Counted from the stretch's first letter, positions 1 to 10,588 are shown. The stretch: DNA of 64,000 bases from Bacillus sp. V5-8f (GCF_002863565.1 NZ_PGUW01000007.1:267032-331031), one strand, 5' to 3'. Made by a program: numbers and translations. The notes: generated by a model from the letters alone, not told the origin.

Positions 1-2
1 AT

Positions 3-860
3 GCCATTGGGCTAGTTTCTGATGCAGTATTGCGGGCAAGGGCGGGAATCAAGGATCCCAATAGGCCGATTGGTTCGTTCATTTTCCTTGGCCCGACTGG
101 AGTAGGGAAAACGGAATTGGTAAAGGCTTTAGCAGACACGCTATTTGATAGTGAAGCCCACTTGATCCGGCTCGATATGTCTGAGTATATGGAGAAGCAT
201 TCAGTCGCAAGGCTAATCGGGGCACCACCCGGCTACGTCGGATATGAAGAAGGCGGCCAATTGACAGAAGCGGTACGCCGGCAACCATATTCGGTTATAT
301 TACTGGATGAAATCGAAAAAGCCCATCCGGAAGTTTTTAATATTTTGCTGCAAATACTAGATGATGGCCGGATCACAGACTCTCAGGGAAGAACGGTGAA
401 CTGTAAAAACACTGTTATCATTATGACATCCAATATCGGTTCACATATTTTACTGGAAACCAACAACCCGAATGGTTTAATCACGAATGAGGCGAGACAA
501 AAGGTATTTGCAGAATTAAGGAGCCGATTCCGTCCGGAGTTTCTGAACCGCATTGATGATATAGTGCTGTTTAAGCCCCTCGCAAAACACGAAATCATTG
601 GGATTGTAGAAAAAATCATTATGGATTTGCAGAGTCGCCTGAAAGAAAAGAATATCTCCCTTGCCATTACAGATTCAGCAAAAAGGTATATTGCCGACCA
701 GGGGTATGATCCTGTCTATGGAGCCCGTCCCATGAGAAGATTTATTCAAAAACACGTTGAAACAAAGCTAGCGAGGGGATTGATTGCCGGCCGGATTGAT
801 GAAAACCAGAAGCTTACTATTGATTATAATGGCGAAGATTTGAAAATAATTCCAGTATGA
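3..860 (+). CDS. clpB: ATP-dependent disaggregase ClpB, C-terminal part (cut by window edge)
   Basis: ClpB is a hexameric AAA+ chaperone that pulls proteins out of aggregates together with DnaK. Only the last 285 residues are here; the frame is open to the left edge, so the gene starts outside the window. Visible are the second AAA+ module with Walker A GPTGVGKT, Walker [12 protein letters not shown], the pore-loop GYVGYEEGG, an arginine-finger-like FLNRIDD and sensor-2 [10 protein letters not shown], then a short D2-small domain. The start [20 protein letters not shown] is typical of ClpB rather than ClpC or ClpE. A terminator follows, so this is the end of its transcription unit. Confidence 0.93.
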   Translation, partial: AIGLVSDAVLRARAGIKDPNRPIGSFIFLGPTGVGKTELVKALADTLFDSEAHLIRLDMSEYMEKHSVARLIGAPPGYVGYEEGGQLTEAVRRQPYSVILLDEIEKAHPEVFNILLQILDDGRITDSQGRTVNCKNTVIIMTSNIGSHILLETNNPNGLITNEARQKVFAELRSRFRPEFLNRIDDIVLFKPLAKHEIIGIVEKIIMDLQSRLKEKNISLAITDSAKRYIADQGYDPVYGARPMRRFIQKHVETKLARGLIAGRIDENQKLTIDYNGEDLKIIPV

Positions 861-922
861 GAACACTGTAATTTTTATTAGCTATTTGATTAATGGCTTT
901 TTAAAAAGGGCATGCCAAATAG

Positions 923-956
923 AAAAAGGGCACCAATTCGAGGTGCCCCTTTTTTT
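923..956 (+). terminator. Rho-independent terminator of clpB
   Basis: Stem AAAGGGCACC with GGTGCCCCTTT around a short loop, followed by a run of T. Confidence 0.85.
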
Positions 957-997
957 CAGATAAGAGAGTATAAAACATGCTTATCTGCTATATATGA

Positions 998-1056
998 ACA
1001 CAGACTAAGTGCGCTACGCGCCTCATGTCTTTGTCTGTGCGACCCACATCTGTGGG
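998..1056. repeat. Structured intergenic element with nested inverted repeats
   Basis: CACAGAC (999-1005) is complementary to GTCTGTG (1033-1039) and encloses a GCG/CGC palindrome; CCCACA/TGTGGG (1043-1056) forms a second hairpin touching the yjzD stop codon. It may terminate yjzD on the minus strand, but there is no clear T-run there, so it could also be a dispersed repeat. I see only one copy in this window. Confidence 0.45.
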
Positions 1057-1057
1057 A

Positions 1058-1246
1058 CTAATGGTGGGTATTTTCAACCGGTTCATCAGGAATGATGGCT
1101 GTTACAACGAAAATTAAGACCGCTACCGCCACACTCAGGGTATTGGCGGTATTCAAGTTATAGCTTGATCCGAGCATCGAAGAAACTACATATGTAAGCA
1201 TATGAGTTAAAATGAAGCTCCAGATTACCGTCCACAAGTATCGCAT
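1058..1246 (-). CDS. yjzD: YjzD-like small membrane protein (DUF2929)
   Basis: A 62-residue protein with two predicted membrane helices (about residues 4-24 and 36-52) and a short polar tail. Length, the opening MRYLWTVIWSF and the position between clpB and yjaU fit the YjzD/DUF2929 family of bacilli, whose function is not known to me. A GAGGTGAT ribosome site lies just upstream. It is transcribed away from yjaU, on the opposite strand. Confidence 0.75.
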   Translation of the reverse strand: MRYLWTVIWSFILTHMLTYVVSSMLGSSYNLNTANTLSVAVAVLIFVVTAIIPDEPVENTHH

Positions 1247-1495
1247 TGATCATCACCTCGTTCCACTGCATTCCATTTAATAGTACCATAAGAAGCTTAC
1301 TATAACATATATTTTTTGCTTAAATTGTTTTAAAAAAATCAATTGCGGTGAGCAATATTGTAAAATATATGAAAGAGATGGTTTCAAACTCCAACACGAG
1401 GAATTAGGCTGCATTGATAGGCAGATCAAACTATCGAAATTTGTCAGATTACATATAGTGATAAGGCAATATGCATGAAAAAGGAGAAAGTTCTG

Positions 1496-2221
1496 ATGGA
1501 GCAGCGAACATTTCAAAGTGACGGCCAATGGAATATCGTCTATTATCCTCCTAAGCCAAGCGGTTTTGCTGTACTCCTCATTGGAGACAGGAATCATTTC
1601 GTTGAAGAGGGGAACAGCTATTGGCTGCAGCATCCGGGGAGATACCAAATATTAGAGCGTTTAAAACAATACGGATACCTAATTTTTTCGTCAAATTTTT
1701 ATGATAGTGGGTGGGGAAGCCCGCTGGCTGTAGATCTGGCAAAAAAACTGTATTGGATGATGATGAAGAGCGAGATTTTAAACGATAAAATTCATATTTT
1801 GGCTGAGGGGGCAGGCGCCCTGACGGCGATCCAGCTGATGGCTGAAATGAAACAGCAAGTCAGGTCTGCGGTTTTCTTGAACCCCTGCCTATCCATTCAA
1901 CAGCATATGCAAAAAGAAAAAGATAATAAATTCTTTTACAAAAGGCAGCTGAAGGAAATCGCCGCTGCATTTGGAGTTCAAGAAAAAGAATGCGAAGAGT
2001 TAATTTTTTCATCGGAATCACCCTTTCCAAATAAGGATATTCCTTTAAAGATTATCCATATTGTCGGTAGTATTGAAAAGGGACAAACCGATATTTATAA
2101 AAAACTGGAACAGCAATCAGACAGGGCGGAAATGAATATCACCTATTTGTTGCCTGAAAAAAGATATAAGATTCCTTTTCAGATGGCCCAGTTCTATAAA
2201 AAATATGAAACTTATTTATAA
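1496..2221 (+). CDS. yjaU: YjaU-like alpha/beta-hydrolase-type protein
   Basis: A 241-residue cytoplasmic protein assigned to YjaU by sequence character and by its place ahead of yjaV and comZ. The fold looks like an alpha/beta hydrolase: a central strand-turn HILAEGAGALTA occupies the nucleophile-elbow position, but the usual GxSxG serine is replaced (AEGAGA), so catalysis is doubtful. The start was set at the ATG at 1496 because AAGGAG at 1481-1486 is correctly spaced for it; an in-frame ATG at 1475 has no ribosome site. The real function is unknown. Confidence 0.7.
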   Translation: MEQRTFQSDGQWNIVYYPPKPSGFAVLLIGDRNHFVEEGNSYWLQHPGRYQILERLKQYGYLIFSSNFYDSGWGSPLAVDLAKKLYWMMMKSEILNDKIHILAEGAGALTAIQLMAEMKQQVRSAVFLNPCLSIQQHMQKEKDNKFFYKRQLKEIAAAFGVQEKECEELIFSSESPFPNKDIPLKIIHIVGSIEKGQTDIYKKLEQQSDRAEMNITYLLPEKRYKIPFQMAQFYKKYETYL

Positions 2222-2308
2222 AAAGAAATAATCTCCGGTTTGGTGCATACGATACAGCAAGCATTCGGCATTTGCTTTACTCGTGATTCCAGGACAGGAG
2301 GGCTTGAT

Positions 2309-3118
2309 GTGGAGTTATCCATCGTTATTGGAGCCTATCAATTTATCGGGTTTCACTTATGCAAATATTTGCTGGAACAGGGCCATGAAGTATTAGGGGC
2401 CGATTGGACAGATGATTCTCGTACAGATCATCCTATAGAGGAAAAACAGCTTGAAATTGGCCGTAATGCCAATTTTAATTTTACTTCATTACAAGAGTTG
2501 AAGAACGTAAACACACAGGGCAATGTAACGCTTTATATTTGTTTATATGACTATATTAAAAAGGGTACAGATAAAACCATTGAAATAAAGAAGGCATTGG
2601 ACGCATTGATGCCTAAAATGCATCCTGCCCCCCGAATCATTGTACTTTATCCTCTTGGGTATACTGGCGATGAAAGAAAAATGTTTGAAACTCTGAATGG
2701 ACAGGATAAGATTATCTATTTGCCGACCATTTATGGTCCCTGGCAGCCTGAAACCATGGTATTTGAACGGGGCATCCATTCAAATGGAGCGGCTTTGGCC
2801 ACAGCAGAATGGAAGTCTGAATATATGCTTGATGCCATATATATAACGGATTTCCTGGACTATTTTGGTGACATCCTGGAGCATTCCGAGAACTCCATTA
2901 TGGTAAAAAGCACAGATTTTGACCAATGGAAGCTTTGTGCAAGGGCAGTATTTAACCGAGACCCGGTTGATGAAAATTCGTCCGTGCATGAGAAAGATAT
3001 TGCTACTGAATCGTTTGTTTATCAACTTAAAAATAAGGTAAAGCCGGAGTTAGGCATTCAACTTCAAAAAGCCCATCACAAACGTATAGAAACAATCCAA
3101 AAATGGAAGCTGCGCTAA
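2309..3118 (+). CDS. yjaV: YjaV-like NAD-dependent epimerase-type protein
   Basis: A 269-residue protein whose first strand and helix (VELSIVIGAYQFIGFHLCKYL) resemble the Rossmann opening of NAD-dependent epimerases, although the GxxGxxG motif is degenerate (GAYQFIG). The later YLPTIYGPWQP is like the YGP segment of epimerases. The GTG at 2309 is chosen because AGGAGGG at 2296-2302 sits 6 bases upstream; the open frame continues further upstream without a ribosome site. It lies between yjaU and the med-comZ locus, as YjaV does in B. subtilis. The substrate is unknown, and loss of the glycine motif may mean a non-catalytic role. Confidence 0.6.
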   Translation: MELSIVIGAYQFIGFHLCKYLLEQGHEVLGADWTDDSRTDHPIEEKQLEIGRNANFNFTSLQELKNVNTQGNVTLYICLYDYIKKGTDKTIEIKKALDALMPKMHPAPRIIVLYPLGYTGDERKMFETLNGQDKIIYLPTIYGPWQPETMVFERGIHSNGAALATAEWKSEYMLDAIYITDFLDYFGDILEHSENSIMVKSTDFDQWKLCARAVFNRDPVDENSSVHEKDIATESFVYQLKNKVKPELGIQLQKAHHKRIETIQKWKLR

Positions 3119-3184
3119 AAGCTATTCAATTCTTTACGGGAAAGGTAGAATAAAAAAAAGCTTATTATCAGATAAAATACCTTC

Positions 3185-3590
3185 ATACTAAAGGAGTGTT
3201 TTCCGATTTTTACTTGGTGACACTCTGAAAAAAACGCCAATACGGATATATCAGCAATTCGCTATGAATATCTCAAGCACAGATGTGGTGTATCCGGTTG
3301 GTGATGGGTATAATGTTCCTGTAAACGGCAGACTGTAAGAAAACGGGTCATCGGCTTTATTTTGCGATGAAACAGAACTTGGGGACTCCATCTGCTACCA
3401 AGCATCGTAAAGCATTTGCTGGCACGTTCAAAAGGAGAATATAGTCGGGGAAACTATCATTATTTTAACAACAAAGTAAACAGGAGTTAGTAAAGCCCAT
3501 CATTTGAGAGGCGGGAGAAGCAGATCACCGTATATCGTGATACATCAAAAGCGGTAAACAGCTTAATAAAACCGAAGTTACATACAAAAA
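3185..3590 (+). pseudogene. med: Remnant of med (BMP-family positive regulator of comK)
   Basis: No open frame spans this interval, but three short stretches in different frames, in the right order, look like the C-terminal half of Med. They are DVVYPVGDGYNVPV near 3280-3322, KGEYSRGNYHYFNNKVNR near 3432-3486, and KQITVYRDTSKAVNSL near 3519-3566. Stops and frame changes separate them, and the N-terminal half including the lipoprotein signal is missing. In B. subtilis med is immediately upstream of comZ and promotes comK expression; comZ is intact here. The assignment rests on remembered family sequence plus position. Confidence 0.72.
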
Positions 3591-3617
3591 GAATTAAGCA
3601 AAAGGAGCAATCATCAT

Positions 3618-3812
3618 ATGCAAAATGAAAAAGCACTAGAGTTTATGGCAATCGCAATGAAATATTTTCCTGAAGCAAAAGCCAAGCTGGAGCAAGCGGG
3701 TATCCCATTATCGATGGAAATGGCCGAGCCTTTTATGGATTTATTCCAGAAGGTGATGTATGAAGCTTATGAGCTTGGTAAAAAGGACGCAGAAAGCAGT
3801 AATAATAGCTGA
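3618..3812 (+). CDS. comZ: ComG operon repressor ComZ
   Basis: A 64-residue protein very close to ComZ in length and sequence character (KALEFMAIAMKYFPEAKAK, EAYELGKKDAE). In B. subtilis ComZ lowers expression of the comG operon encoding the DNA-uptake pilus, and it is co-transcribed with med. Ribosome site AAAGGAGC lies about 10 bases before the ATG. Here its partner med is a remnant, so the operon promoter may be gone or replaced. Confidence 0.85.
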   Translation: MQNEKALEFMAIAMKYFPEAKAKLEQAGIPLSMEMAEPFMDLFQKVMYEAYELGKKDAESSNNS

Positions 3813-3819
3813 TTTTATG

Positions 3820-3852
3820 AAAAAGGGGCGAATGTTAACTCGCCCTTTTTCG
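3820..3852. terminator. Bidirectional terminator between comZ and the minus-strand gene
   Basis: AAAAAGGGGCG and CGCCCTTTTT flank a 10-base loop, with T-runs usable on both strands for the two convergent genes. Confidence 0.85.
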
Positions 3853-4095
3853 CTATCCTTTTTTGATCAGCTTTGAAACCAATGGATTGATCTTGGACAG
3901 GCCAGGTTTGATTTTACCGTAAGCGTCCATTAGCCGCCCCACATTATCCATTAGCTGTTCATAATTGATATTATTGGCGATGTTCTTCCAATCCGTTTTT
4001 TCTTTTTCCTTTTGGGGAGCAGCTTTTTTTCCGAACATCAATTGGTTAAAGCGATTGCTCTGTTGCTCCTGTTTTTTCGTTTTGAAAAGTCCCAT
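3853..4095 (-). CDS. Small charged protein at the yjzB position
   Basis: An 80-residue basic protein with no membrane helix. The N-terminal third is lysine- and glutamine-rich (GLFKTKKQEQQ, APQKEKEKTDW); the rest looks helical (NNINYEQLMDNVGRLMDAYG). It sits on the minus strand between comZ and fabH, where B. subtilis has yjzB, but I cannot confirm sequence identity. The ATG at 4095 is preferred, since AGGAGGTGA lies 6 bases upstream; an in-frame GTG three codons earlier overlaps that site. Confidence 0.65.
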   Translation of the reverse strand: MGLFKTKKQEQQSNRFNQLMFGKKAAPQKEKEKTDWKNIANNINYEQLMDNVGRLMDAYGKIKPGLSKINPLVSKLIKKG

Positions 4096-4229
4096 AGTCG
4101 TCACCTCCTGCTATAAATGCCTCTTGTACAATATATGAACGACTTGCCTCCCTGAAAGGGCACTTGTCCCAGTCTTCTAAAAGAAAAACTTGTTTGTTGG
4201 GTGATAACTATTGCATCATCGCGCAAACA

Positions 4230-4256
4230 TATAATAAAATTAGTACCAGGTAATAA
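4230..4256 (+). promoter_or_regulatory. fabH promoter -10 and FapR-like operator
   Basis: TATAAT at 4230-4235 is followed directly by TTAGTACCAGGTAATAA at 4240-4256, an imperfect palindrome matching the known FapR operator pattern (TTAGTACC..GGTACTAA-type). A near-identical site precedes fabI at 36733. The position just downstream of the -10 fits repression relieved by malonyl-CoA. Confidence 0.7.
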
Positions 4257-4298
4257 TATTTGATATTAAACATTGAAGATAAAAAAGGGGTTGTCAGT

Positions 4299-5231
4299 AT
4301 GAATGCAGGCGTTTTAGGCATCGGCCGCTTTTTACCCGAAAAAGTTGTGACGAATGTTGATCTGGAAAAGATTGTAGATACTTCAGATGAGTGGATCCGA
4401 ACAAGAACGGGAATTGAGGAGCGAAGAATAGCGGACGATGATTTTGACACATCTGATATGGCTTATGAAGCATCTCTTAAAGCAATCGAAGATTCAGGGA
4501 TTGCGGCAGAAGATATCGATCTGATTTTAGTCGCTACAGTTACTCCTGACCAGCCATTCCCTTCTGTCTCTTGCATGCTCCAGGAAAAGCTGGGCGCTAA
4601 GAGGGCTGCTGCGATGGATATTAGTGCAGCTTGCGCTGGCTTCATGTATGCGATGGTTACCGCAGGCCAATTTATCCAGTCGGGCGTGTATAAACATGTA
4701 CTCATTGTTGGGGTTGAAAAGCTTTCCAAAATCACGAATTGGGATGACCGCAATACAGCCGTTCTTTTTGGAGATGGAGCTGGTGCTGCGATCATAGGGC
4801 CGGTGAGTGAGGGAAGGGGGATCCTTTCTTTCGAACTAGGTGCCGACGGATCCGGTGCCAAGCATTTATACCAAGACGAACACATCATTATGAATGGCCG
4901 TGAAGTATTCAAGTTCGCAGTTCGCCAAATGGGGGAATCATGTGTAAATGTTCTCGAGAAAGCAGGCCTTGCTAAAGAAGATGTTGACCTGCTTATACCT
5001 CATCAGGCCAATATTCGCATTATGGAGGCCGCTAGAGAAAGGCTGAACCTGCCTGAAGAAAAGATGTCAAAAACCGTTCATAAATATGGGAACACATCTG
5101 CTTCTTCCATCCCGATTGCGATCGTGGAGGAATTGGAGGCAGGCAAGATAAAAGATGGAGACCTACTAGTCATGGTAGGCTTTGGTGGAGGACTAACGTG
5201 GGGAGCCATCGCCCTGCGCTGGGGAAAATAA
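4299..5231 (+). CDS. fabH: Beta-ketoacyl-ACP synthase III FabH
   Basis: FabH starts fatty acid synthesis by condensing an acyl-CoA primer with malonyl-ACP in the cytoplasm; branched primers are usual in Bacillus. The 310-residue product has the catalytic triad in context: Cys in DISAACAGF, His in IPHQANIRI and Asn in KYGNTSASS. It also has the [10 protein letters not shown]-terminal motif. The start is the ATG at 4299 after AAAAAAGGGG; the upstream in-frame TTG lies inside the operator region. It probably forms an operon with fabF 100 bases downstream, and a FapR-like site covers its promoter. Confidence 0.95.
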   Translation: MNAGVLGIGRFLPEKVVTNVDLEKIVDTSDEWIRTRTGIEERRIADDDFDTSDMAYEASLKAIEDSGIAAEDIDLILVATVTPDQPFPSVSCMLQEKLGAKRAAAMDISAACAGFMYAMVTAGQFIQSGVYKHVLIVGVEKLSKITNWDDRNTAVLFGDGAGAAIIGPVSEGRGILSFELGADGSGAKHLYQDEHIIMNGREVFKFAVRQMGESCVNVLEKAGLAKEDVDLLIPHQANIRIMEAARERLNLPEEKMSKTVHKYGNTSASSIPIAIVEELEAGKIKDGDLLVMVGFGGGLTWGAIALRWGK

Positions 5232-5331
5232 TTTAAACAGCAATAGAACAAGCTACGAATTTGAAGACAGAAACGTTAGGTTAGAAGATATATATATAAG
5301 TTAATTGTGTGAGAAAGGAGCACTGGTTGCT

Positions 5332-6570
5332 ATGAATAAACGCCGTGTAGTTGTAACAGGAATTGGAGCTGTGAGCCCGGTTGGCAATGATGCCGAAACA
5401 GCTTGGACCAATATTCTTGCTGGTAAGTCTGGGGTCGGCCCATTGACGCGCCTGAATAAAGAAGAATATCCCGCAAAGGTTGCTGCAGAGATAAAGGATT
5501 TTAACATCGAAGAGTACGTGGAAAAGAAGGATGCCAGAAAAATGGACCGCTTTACACATTATGCAATTGCGGCTTCGATGATGGCTGTGAAGGATGCAAA
5601 ACTTGAGATCACGGAAGAAAACGCCCCTCGGGTTGGCGTATGGATCGGTTCAGGGATTGGCGGAATGGAAACATTCGAAACCCAGTATGAAACATTCCTG
5701 AATAGAGGATATAAGAGGGTTAGCCCTTTCTTTGTTCCCATGATGATTCCGGATATGGCTGCCGGGCAGGTTTCCATTTTGCTCGGGGCAAGAGGAGTGA
5801 ATTCCTGTACTGTTACTGCATGCGCAACAGGTACAAATTCTATTGGGGATGCCTTTAAAGTCATCCAGCGGGGCGATGCAGATGTGATGGTTACGGGTGG
5901 AGCTGAAGCACCAATCTCGAAAATGGCTGTTGCCGGGTTCTGTGCCAATACGGCTTTGTCAACAAACCCTGATCCAGAAACGGCAAGCCGGCCATTTGAT
6001 ATAAACAGGGATGGTTTTGTCATTGGAGAAGGCGCTGGTATCATTATTCTGGAAGACCTTGAGCATGCCATAAAACGCGGTGCCACTATCTATGCTGAAA
6101 TAGTTGGGTACGGCTCTACCGGTGATGCCTATCATATTACAGCACCTGCACCAGGCGGGGAGGGTGGTGCCCGTGCCATGAAAATGGCAATCAACGATGC
6201 CGGCTTGGCGCCAGAAGATATTCAGTACATCAATGCCCATGGTACCAGCACGCCTTATAATGACAAGTATGAAACAATGGCGGTTAAAGAAGTATTTGGC
6301 GACCATGCATATAAACTGGCAATGAGTTCGACAAAATCGATGACAGGACATCTATTAGGGGCTGCCGGAGGGGTGGAAGCAATCTTTACGATTCAGGCAA
6401 TTCGCGATGGGATCATGCCTCCAACAATTAACATAGAAACGCCTGACCCGGAATGCGATTTGGATTATGTCGCCAATGAGGCAAGGAAGGCTGAAATAAA
6501 AGCGGCGATGAGTAATTCGCTTGGATTTGGCGGACACAATGCGACGATCGTATTTAAGAAATATGAATAA
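5332..6570 (+). CDS. fabF: Beta-ketoacyl-ACP synthase II FabF
   Basis: FabF elongates acyl-ACP by condensation with malonyl-ACP and is the target of cerulenin-type inhibitors. The 412-residue length is normal. Cys in TACATGTNS, His in [11 protein letters not shown] and His in [13 protein letters not shown] form the Cys-His-His active site; NSLGFGGHN is the C-terminal family signature. The ATG at 5332 follows AAAGGAG at 5314-5320. The gene is in the same direction as fabH and ends at a strong terminator. Confidence 0.95.
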   Translation: MNKRRVVVTGIGAVSPVGNDAETAWTNILAGKSGVGPLTRLNKEEYPAKVAAEIKDFNIEEYVEKKDARKMDRFTHYAIAASMMAVKDAKLEITEENAPRVGVWIGSGIGGMETFETQYETFLNRGYKRVSPFFVPMMIPDMAAGQVSILLGARGVNSCTVTACATGTNSIGDAFKVIQRGDADVMVTGGAEAPISKMAVAGFCANTALSTNPDPETASRPFDINRDGFVIGEGAGIIILEDLEHAIKRGATIYAEIVGYGSTGDAYHITAPAPGGEGGARAMKMAINDAGLAPEDIQYINAHGTSTPYNDKYETMAVKEVFGDHAYKLAMSSTKSMTGHLLGAAGGVEAIFTIQAIRDGIMPPTINIETPDPECDLDYVANEARKAEIKAAMSNSLGFGGHNATIVFKKYE

Positions 6571-6583
6571 GCAAGAATAACTC

Positions 6584-6619
6584 AAAAAGGGTGCACCTGT
6601 TGTATTGGTGCACCCTTTT
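6584..6619 (+). terminator. Terminator of the fabH-fabF unit
   Basis: AAAAGGGTGCACC pairs with GGTGCACCCTTTT around a 10-base loop. Confidence 0.9.
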
Positions 6620-6639
6620 GAACGTTTACTTTGATCTAA

Positions 6640-6759
6640 TTATTTACGTTTCCTGCCAGTTCGTGATTTAAACTGATTCATCAATTTGTCCCTTGAATCC
6701 TTGTTTTTCAGCATATAAGCTGCACCTATTGCCAATCCGCCCATAAGTAGTTTTCTCAT
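6640..6759 (-). CDS. 39-residue basic small protein
   Basis: An ATG with AGGAGG about 12 bases upstream opens a 39-residue frame starting MRKLLMGGLAIGAAYMLKNK and ending RTGRKRK. The first half is a short hydrophobic helix like the N-terminus of YtxH-type proteins, the second half strongly basic. It is short but has a good ribosome site and lies on the minus strand between two plus-strand genes. It is unrecognised; a membrane-anchored peptide is plausible. Confidence 0.6.
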   Translation of the reverse strand: MRKLLMGGLAIGAAYMLKNKDSRDKLMNQFKSRTGRKRK

Positions 6760-6898
6760 GATGGAACCAACCTCCTTTAATTAGCTTATAGGAAACCTTT
6801 CCCGTCCCGGAAAAAAATAAACGAAAAACGTTGTGGAATTGTTTACCAGTGTTATAGCTTGCGGCATACAATAACGTAATCCATAAGCATGGAGGTGG

Positions 6899-7681
6899 AT
6901 GGCATTGGCAGTTATTGATACAAAGGAATGGCTAGAAAAAGACTTTAACAACCCGGTAAACATACTGGCCAAGTGCAGTGTATCTCTTTCAAAAGAAAGC
7001 AGTGACCAGTTTTATCACTATTTAAAAAAGCATGGGATGTATTCACCTTCTGCAAGGTCTAAAAAAGATTTTCAACAATTAATGGAGAGGGATGTATGGG
7101 GATTAACAGACCATTTTTTTACTAAATATAATGATATATGGGACGGCTTCGATATTCCAGTTTATATTTTCCCTTTAAGAAATCAGGGGTTGCTGGGAAG
7201 ATCAAAGGAGACTAAATCCGGGCTTGCCTTCAAAGACAGGATGTTTCTGTTTATCAGTCCCGGGATCGGAGAGAAGGAGCTGGAAGCTGTATTTGTTCAT
7301 GAATATCATCATGTCTGCCGCTTAAACCGTATCATTAAGCAGCCTTCAGAATATACGCTGCTCGATTCGATTATTATGGAAGGTCTTGCAGAGTATGCGG
7401 TATTAAAGCATGTAGGGAACGAGCAGGTTGCTCATTGGACCAGATTATACACAGAACAGGAGCTTGATGCATTTTTCAAGAAGTACTTAAAGGGACGGCT
7501 TGGGACCAGACGATCTGATGAGCTTCATGATGCGTTGCTGCTTGGGAAACGCCCATATCCCTCTATGCTTGGCTATTGTTCAGGGTATGATTTGGTAAAT
7601 AAGCATGGTCTTATTCCCATAAAAAAATCGTTTACGATTCCTTCGCATGTTTTTGTAGAAGGAATGGAGGATCGGGAATGA
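6899..7681 (+). CDS. yjaZ: YjaZ-like DUF2268 putative metalloprotease
   Basis: A 260-residue protein with HEYHH in EAVFVHEYHHVCR and a downstream glutamate in MEGLAEYAVL, the gluzincin-like pattern of the DUF2268/YjaZ family. No signal peptide is seen, so it should act in the cytoplasm. It sits after fabF as in B. subtilis. Start choice is uncertain: GGAGG at 6891-6895 is only 3 bases from the ATG at 6899, and the TTG at 6905 is better spaced, giving a protein two residues shorter. The substrate is unknown. Confidence 0.82.
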   Translation: MALAVIDTKEWLEKDFNNPVNILAKCSVSLSKESSDQFYHYLKKHGMYSPSARSKKDFQQLMERDVWGLTDHFFTKYNDIWDGFDIPVYIFPLRNQGLLGRSKETKSGLAFKDRMFLFISPGIGEKELEAVFVHEYHHVCRLNRIIKQPSEYTLLDSIIMEGLAEYAVLKHVGNEQVAHWTRLYTEQELDAFFKKYLKGRLGTRRSDELHDALLLGKRPYPSMLGYCSGYDLVNKHGLIPIKKSFTIPSHVFVEGMEDRE

Positions 7682-7707
7682 GCCCTTATACACGGGAAAG
7701 CTTAGGC

Positions 7708-7760
7708 TTATTCCTGTTGATTTTTATGCCATTTCCAATCCAAAACAGGAATAATTTTTC
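7708..7760 (+). terminator. Terminator of yjaZ
   Basis: TTATTCCTGTT (7708-7718) pairs with AACAGGAATAA (7744-7754), then a T-run; the loop is 25 bases. Confidence 0.65.
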
Positions 7761-7814
7761 TGCACTCTGCCTATAATGATGGACAAATAGATTCATGTAA
7801 GCGAGGGGTTAATC

Positions 7815-8570
7815 ATGTTATATCTTCACGATGTATGGGTGAATTGGTTTGAAGGAGAGGAAAATGGCTACAATATATGCCATTTCCATGAATGGAGAAA
7901 AGATGACGGCATTGAACTTCTCGACCAAGTGCCGCTGCTCAAAATTTCTACCCCGTTGTTTAAGTACATAGAAAACGATTTAGCAGAACTTCCTAAAGCC
8001 TTACTTAATGACGTTTATCAAAAGGCGTACTCCAGGAAAAACCATGAAAGGGTGCAGATGGATTACTGCTTTGTGGTGACGGACGGATCCGGAATCCTGG
8101 CTGTAGACACCATTGGCTACCATATCCCAATCAGAAAAAGCAGGCTGATTCCCCGACAAGAACAAATCGTTTATGATATGGTGGAAAATCAAGAAGAGAT
8201 GGATTTCACCTACAATGAAGCGGACGGAACCGGGAAAGAGCATCATATTTTATCCCCTTCTCCTGATTTCATGAAAGGTCTTACCAGGAGGGAGCGCCAG
8301 CTCAAGCAGCTTTTGTTCATGGCACTTGACCAGCTCTTCAATGCAAAAAACACGGCTGAGATCCGTTATTGGTATACCGAATGGGCTCCGGAAAAATATG
8401 AATATATCCAGTCGCTGAATTTCGAGGATGCCTGGCAGGAATTATACGAAGAAATACAAGAGGGATGGTCGGAAAAGCATTTGCACCTGTGTGAGAACCT
8501 AATCAAAGGGCAGCCGTTTTTTGAAAAGCTTTGGGAAATGGAAGTAGGGGACAGCCCGTCCATGCTATAA
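7815..8570 (+). CDS. yjbA: YjbA-like conserved protein (DUF3603)
   Basis: A 251-residue soluble acidic protein beginning [20 protein letters not shown], the usual opening of the YjbA/DUF3603 family of bacilli, and placed just before trpS as in B. subtilis. It has no recognisable catalytic motif, no membrane helix and no signal peptide. Function unknown. AGCGAGGGG lies upstream of the ATG. Confidence 0.82.
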   Translation: MLYLHDVWVNWFEGEENGYNICHFHEWRKDDGIELLDQVPLLKISTPLFKYIENDLAELPKALLNDVYQKAYSRKNHERVQMDYCFVVTDGSGILAVDTIGYHIPIRKSRLIPRQEQIVYDMVENQEEMDFTYNEADGTGKEHHILSPSPDFMKGLTRRERQLKQLLFMALDQLFNAKNTAEIRYWYTEWAPEKYEYIQSLNFEDAWQELYEEIQEGWSEKHLHLCENLIKGQPFFEKLWEMEVGDSPSML

Positions 8571-8726
8571 TAGGCCGTGAAAATTGATATTCGTTTAAAA
8601 AGTATTACGTATAACGTGAATCTCGTTTTTTCGTGAAAATCGTGACAGGTTTGGCTTAATAATGAAAGCTTTCCGGTTTGTTATTGATTTAATCTCGATT
8701 ATTCGTTGTCTTATGTATATATTCAT

Positions 8727-8758
8727 AAAAAACGGGTTCCAGTCTGGAACCCGTTTTT
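8727..8758 (-). terminator. Terminator of trpS
   Basis: AAAAACGGGTTCC and GGAACCCGTTTTT form a long stem with a 5-base loop, just downstream of trpS on the minus strand. Confidence 0.9.
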
Positions 8759-8767
8759 GTATGGATT

Positions 8768-9754
<987 letters not shown>

Positions 9755-9883
9755 TTACTTGTCACTCCTCTAGTTATCATAAAATAAGACCTTCTTAATA
9801 TTGTAAGGATAAATTCCCGGTTATTCCACTGTTTTAAATAATCTATATGCCTCTTTCCTAAGTTTAAACAAGTTCCTGGAATC

Positions 9884-10219
9884 TCATAAGTAATATAAAG
9901 ATAATGCTGCCAGCATAATAACAAGAAGAGAAATTCCTACAGAAAACAAAGTACTGTAATCAAAGGAAATAAGCTTTGATAGTGGTTTTTTTTCTTCTTT
10001 ATTATCTGTCCTGTCAAGGACTGTGCGGAAACTAAGGAAGATGGCGTCAAAGAAACCTTTCTGCGTCACCATGGCCAATAAAGATACACTTAACAGCCCG
10101 CCGGCAATATAAAAGGTGAGATTGATGAAATGGAGCAATGACAGCTCCCTGTATAGAAGCACTGAAAGCAATAAAACGAGAAAAATGGACGTGGCAGTCC
10201 AAAAAAAGGTTTTTTTCAA
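9884..10219 (-). CDS. DUF3899-type small membrane protein
   Basis: A 111-residue protein with about four hydrophobic helices (near residues 5-23, 29-50, 56-66 and 90-110) and a charged loop DRTDNKEEKKPL in the middle. Composition and position next to trpS fit the DUF3899 family, as far as I can recall. It probably shares a transcript with trpS. Function unknown. Confidence 0.62.
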   Translation of the reverse strand: MKKTFFWTATSIFLVLLLSVLLYRELSLLHFINLTFYIAGGLLSVSLLAMVTQKGFFDAIFLSFRTVLDRTDNKEEKKPLSKLISFDYSTLFSVGISLLVIMLAALSLYYL

Positions 10220-10588
10220 TGAAATGACCTCGCTAGCTTCGTTATCTAGAGGTAGTATATCAAAAATACAGGTGGAAAATAAGTTTTAAAGCATTAATAT
10301 TATATCAGAATAACATTTAACGAGTAATTTATAAGATGATAAAAAAACCTTATTACATTCAATAGATAGGCGCATTGTGTTTCTTCCTGCAAAAAAGCCG
10401 CTTATTTACTGGGTTTAAGTGTAAAATTGTGTAAAATTAACTAAATGATTTGTATTTCCATAGGAGGAATTGCTTAATTTCCATAAATTTATTATGACTT
10501 TGTAAACTTTTTTAAAAAACTTTATATACAAAATTCTAAAAACTTGTATAATAAACTTTGTAAGAATTTAATAAAAGGGGTGTCATAT
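10220..10588 (+). promoter_or_regulatory. oppA upstream region with a -10 element
   Basis: A very AT-rich 369-base stretch with no gene. TATAAT at 10547-10552 preceded by TTG is a likely extended -10 for oppA, with transcription starting shortly before the leader AAAAGGGG. No riboswitch or clear CodY box could be read by eye. Confidence 0.5.
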
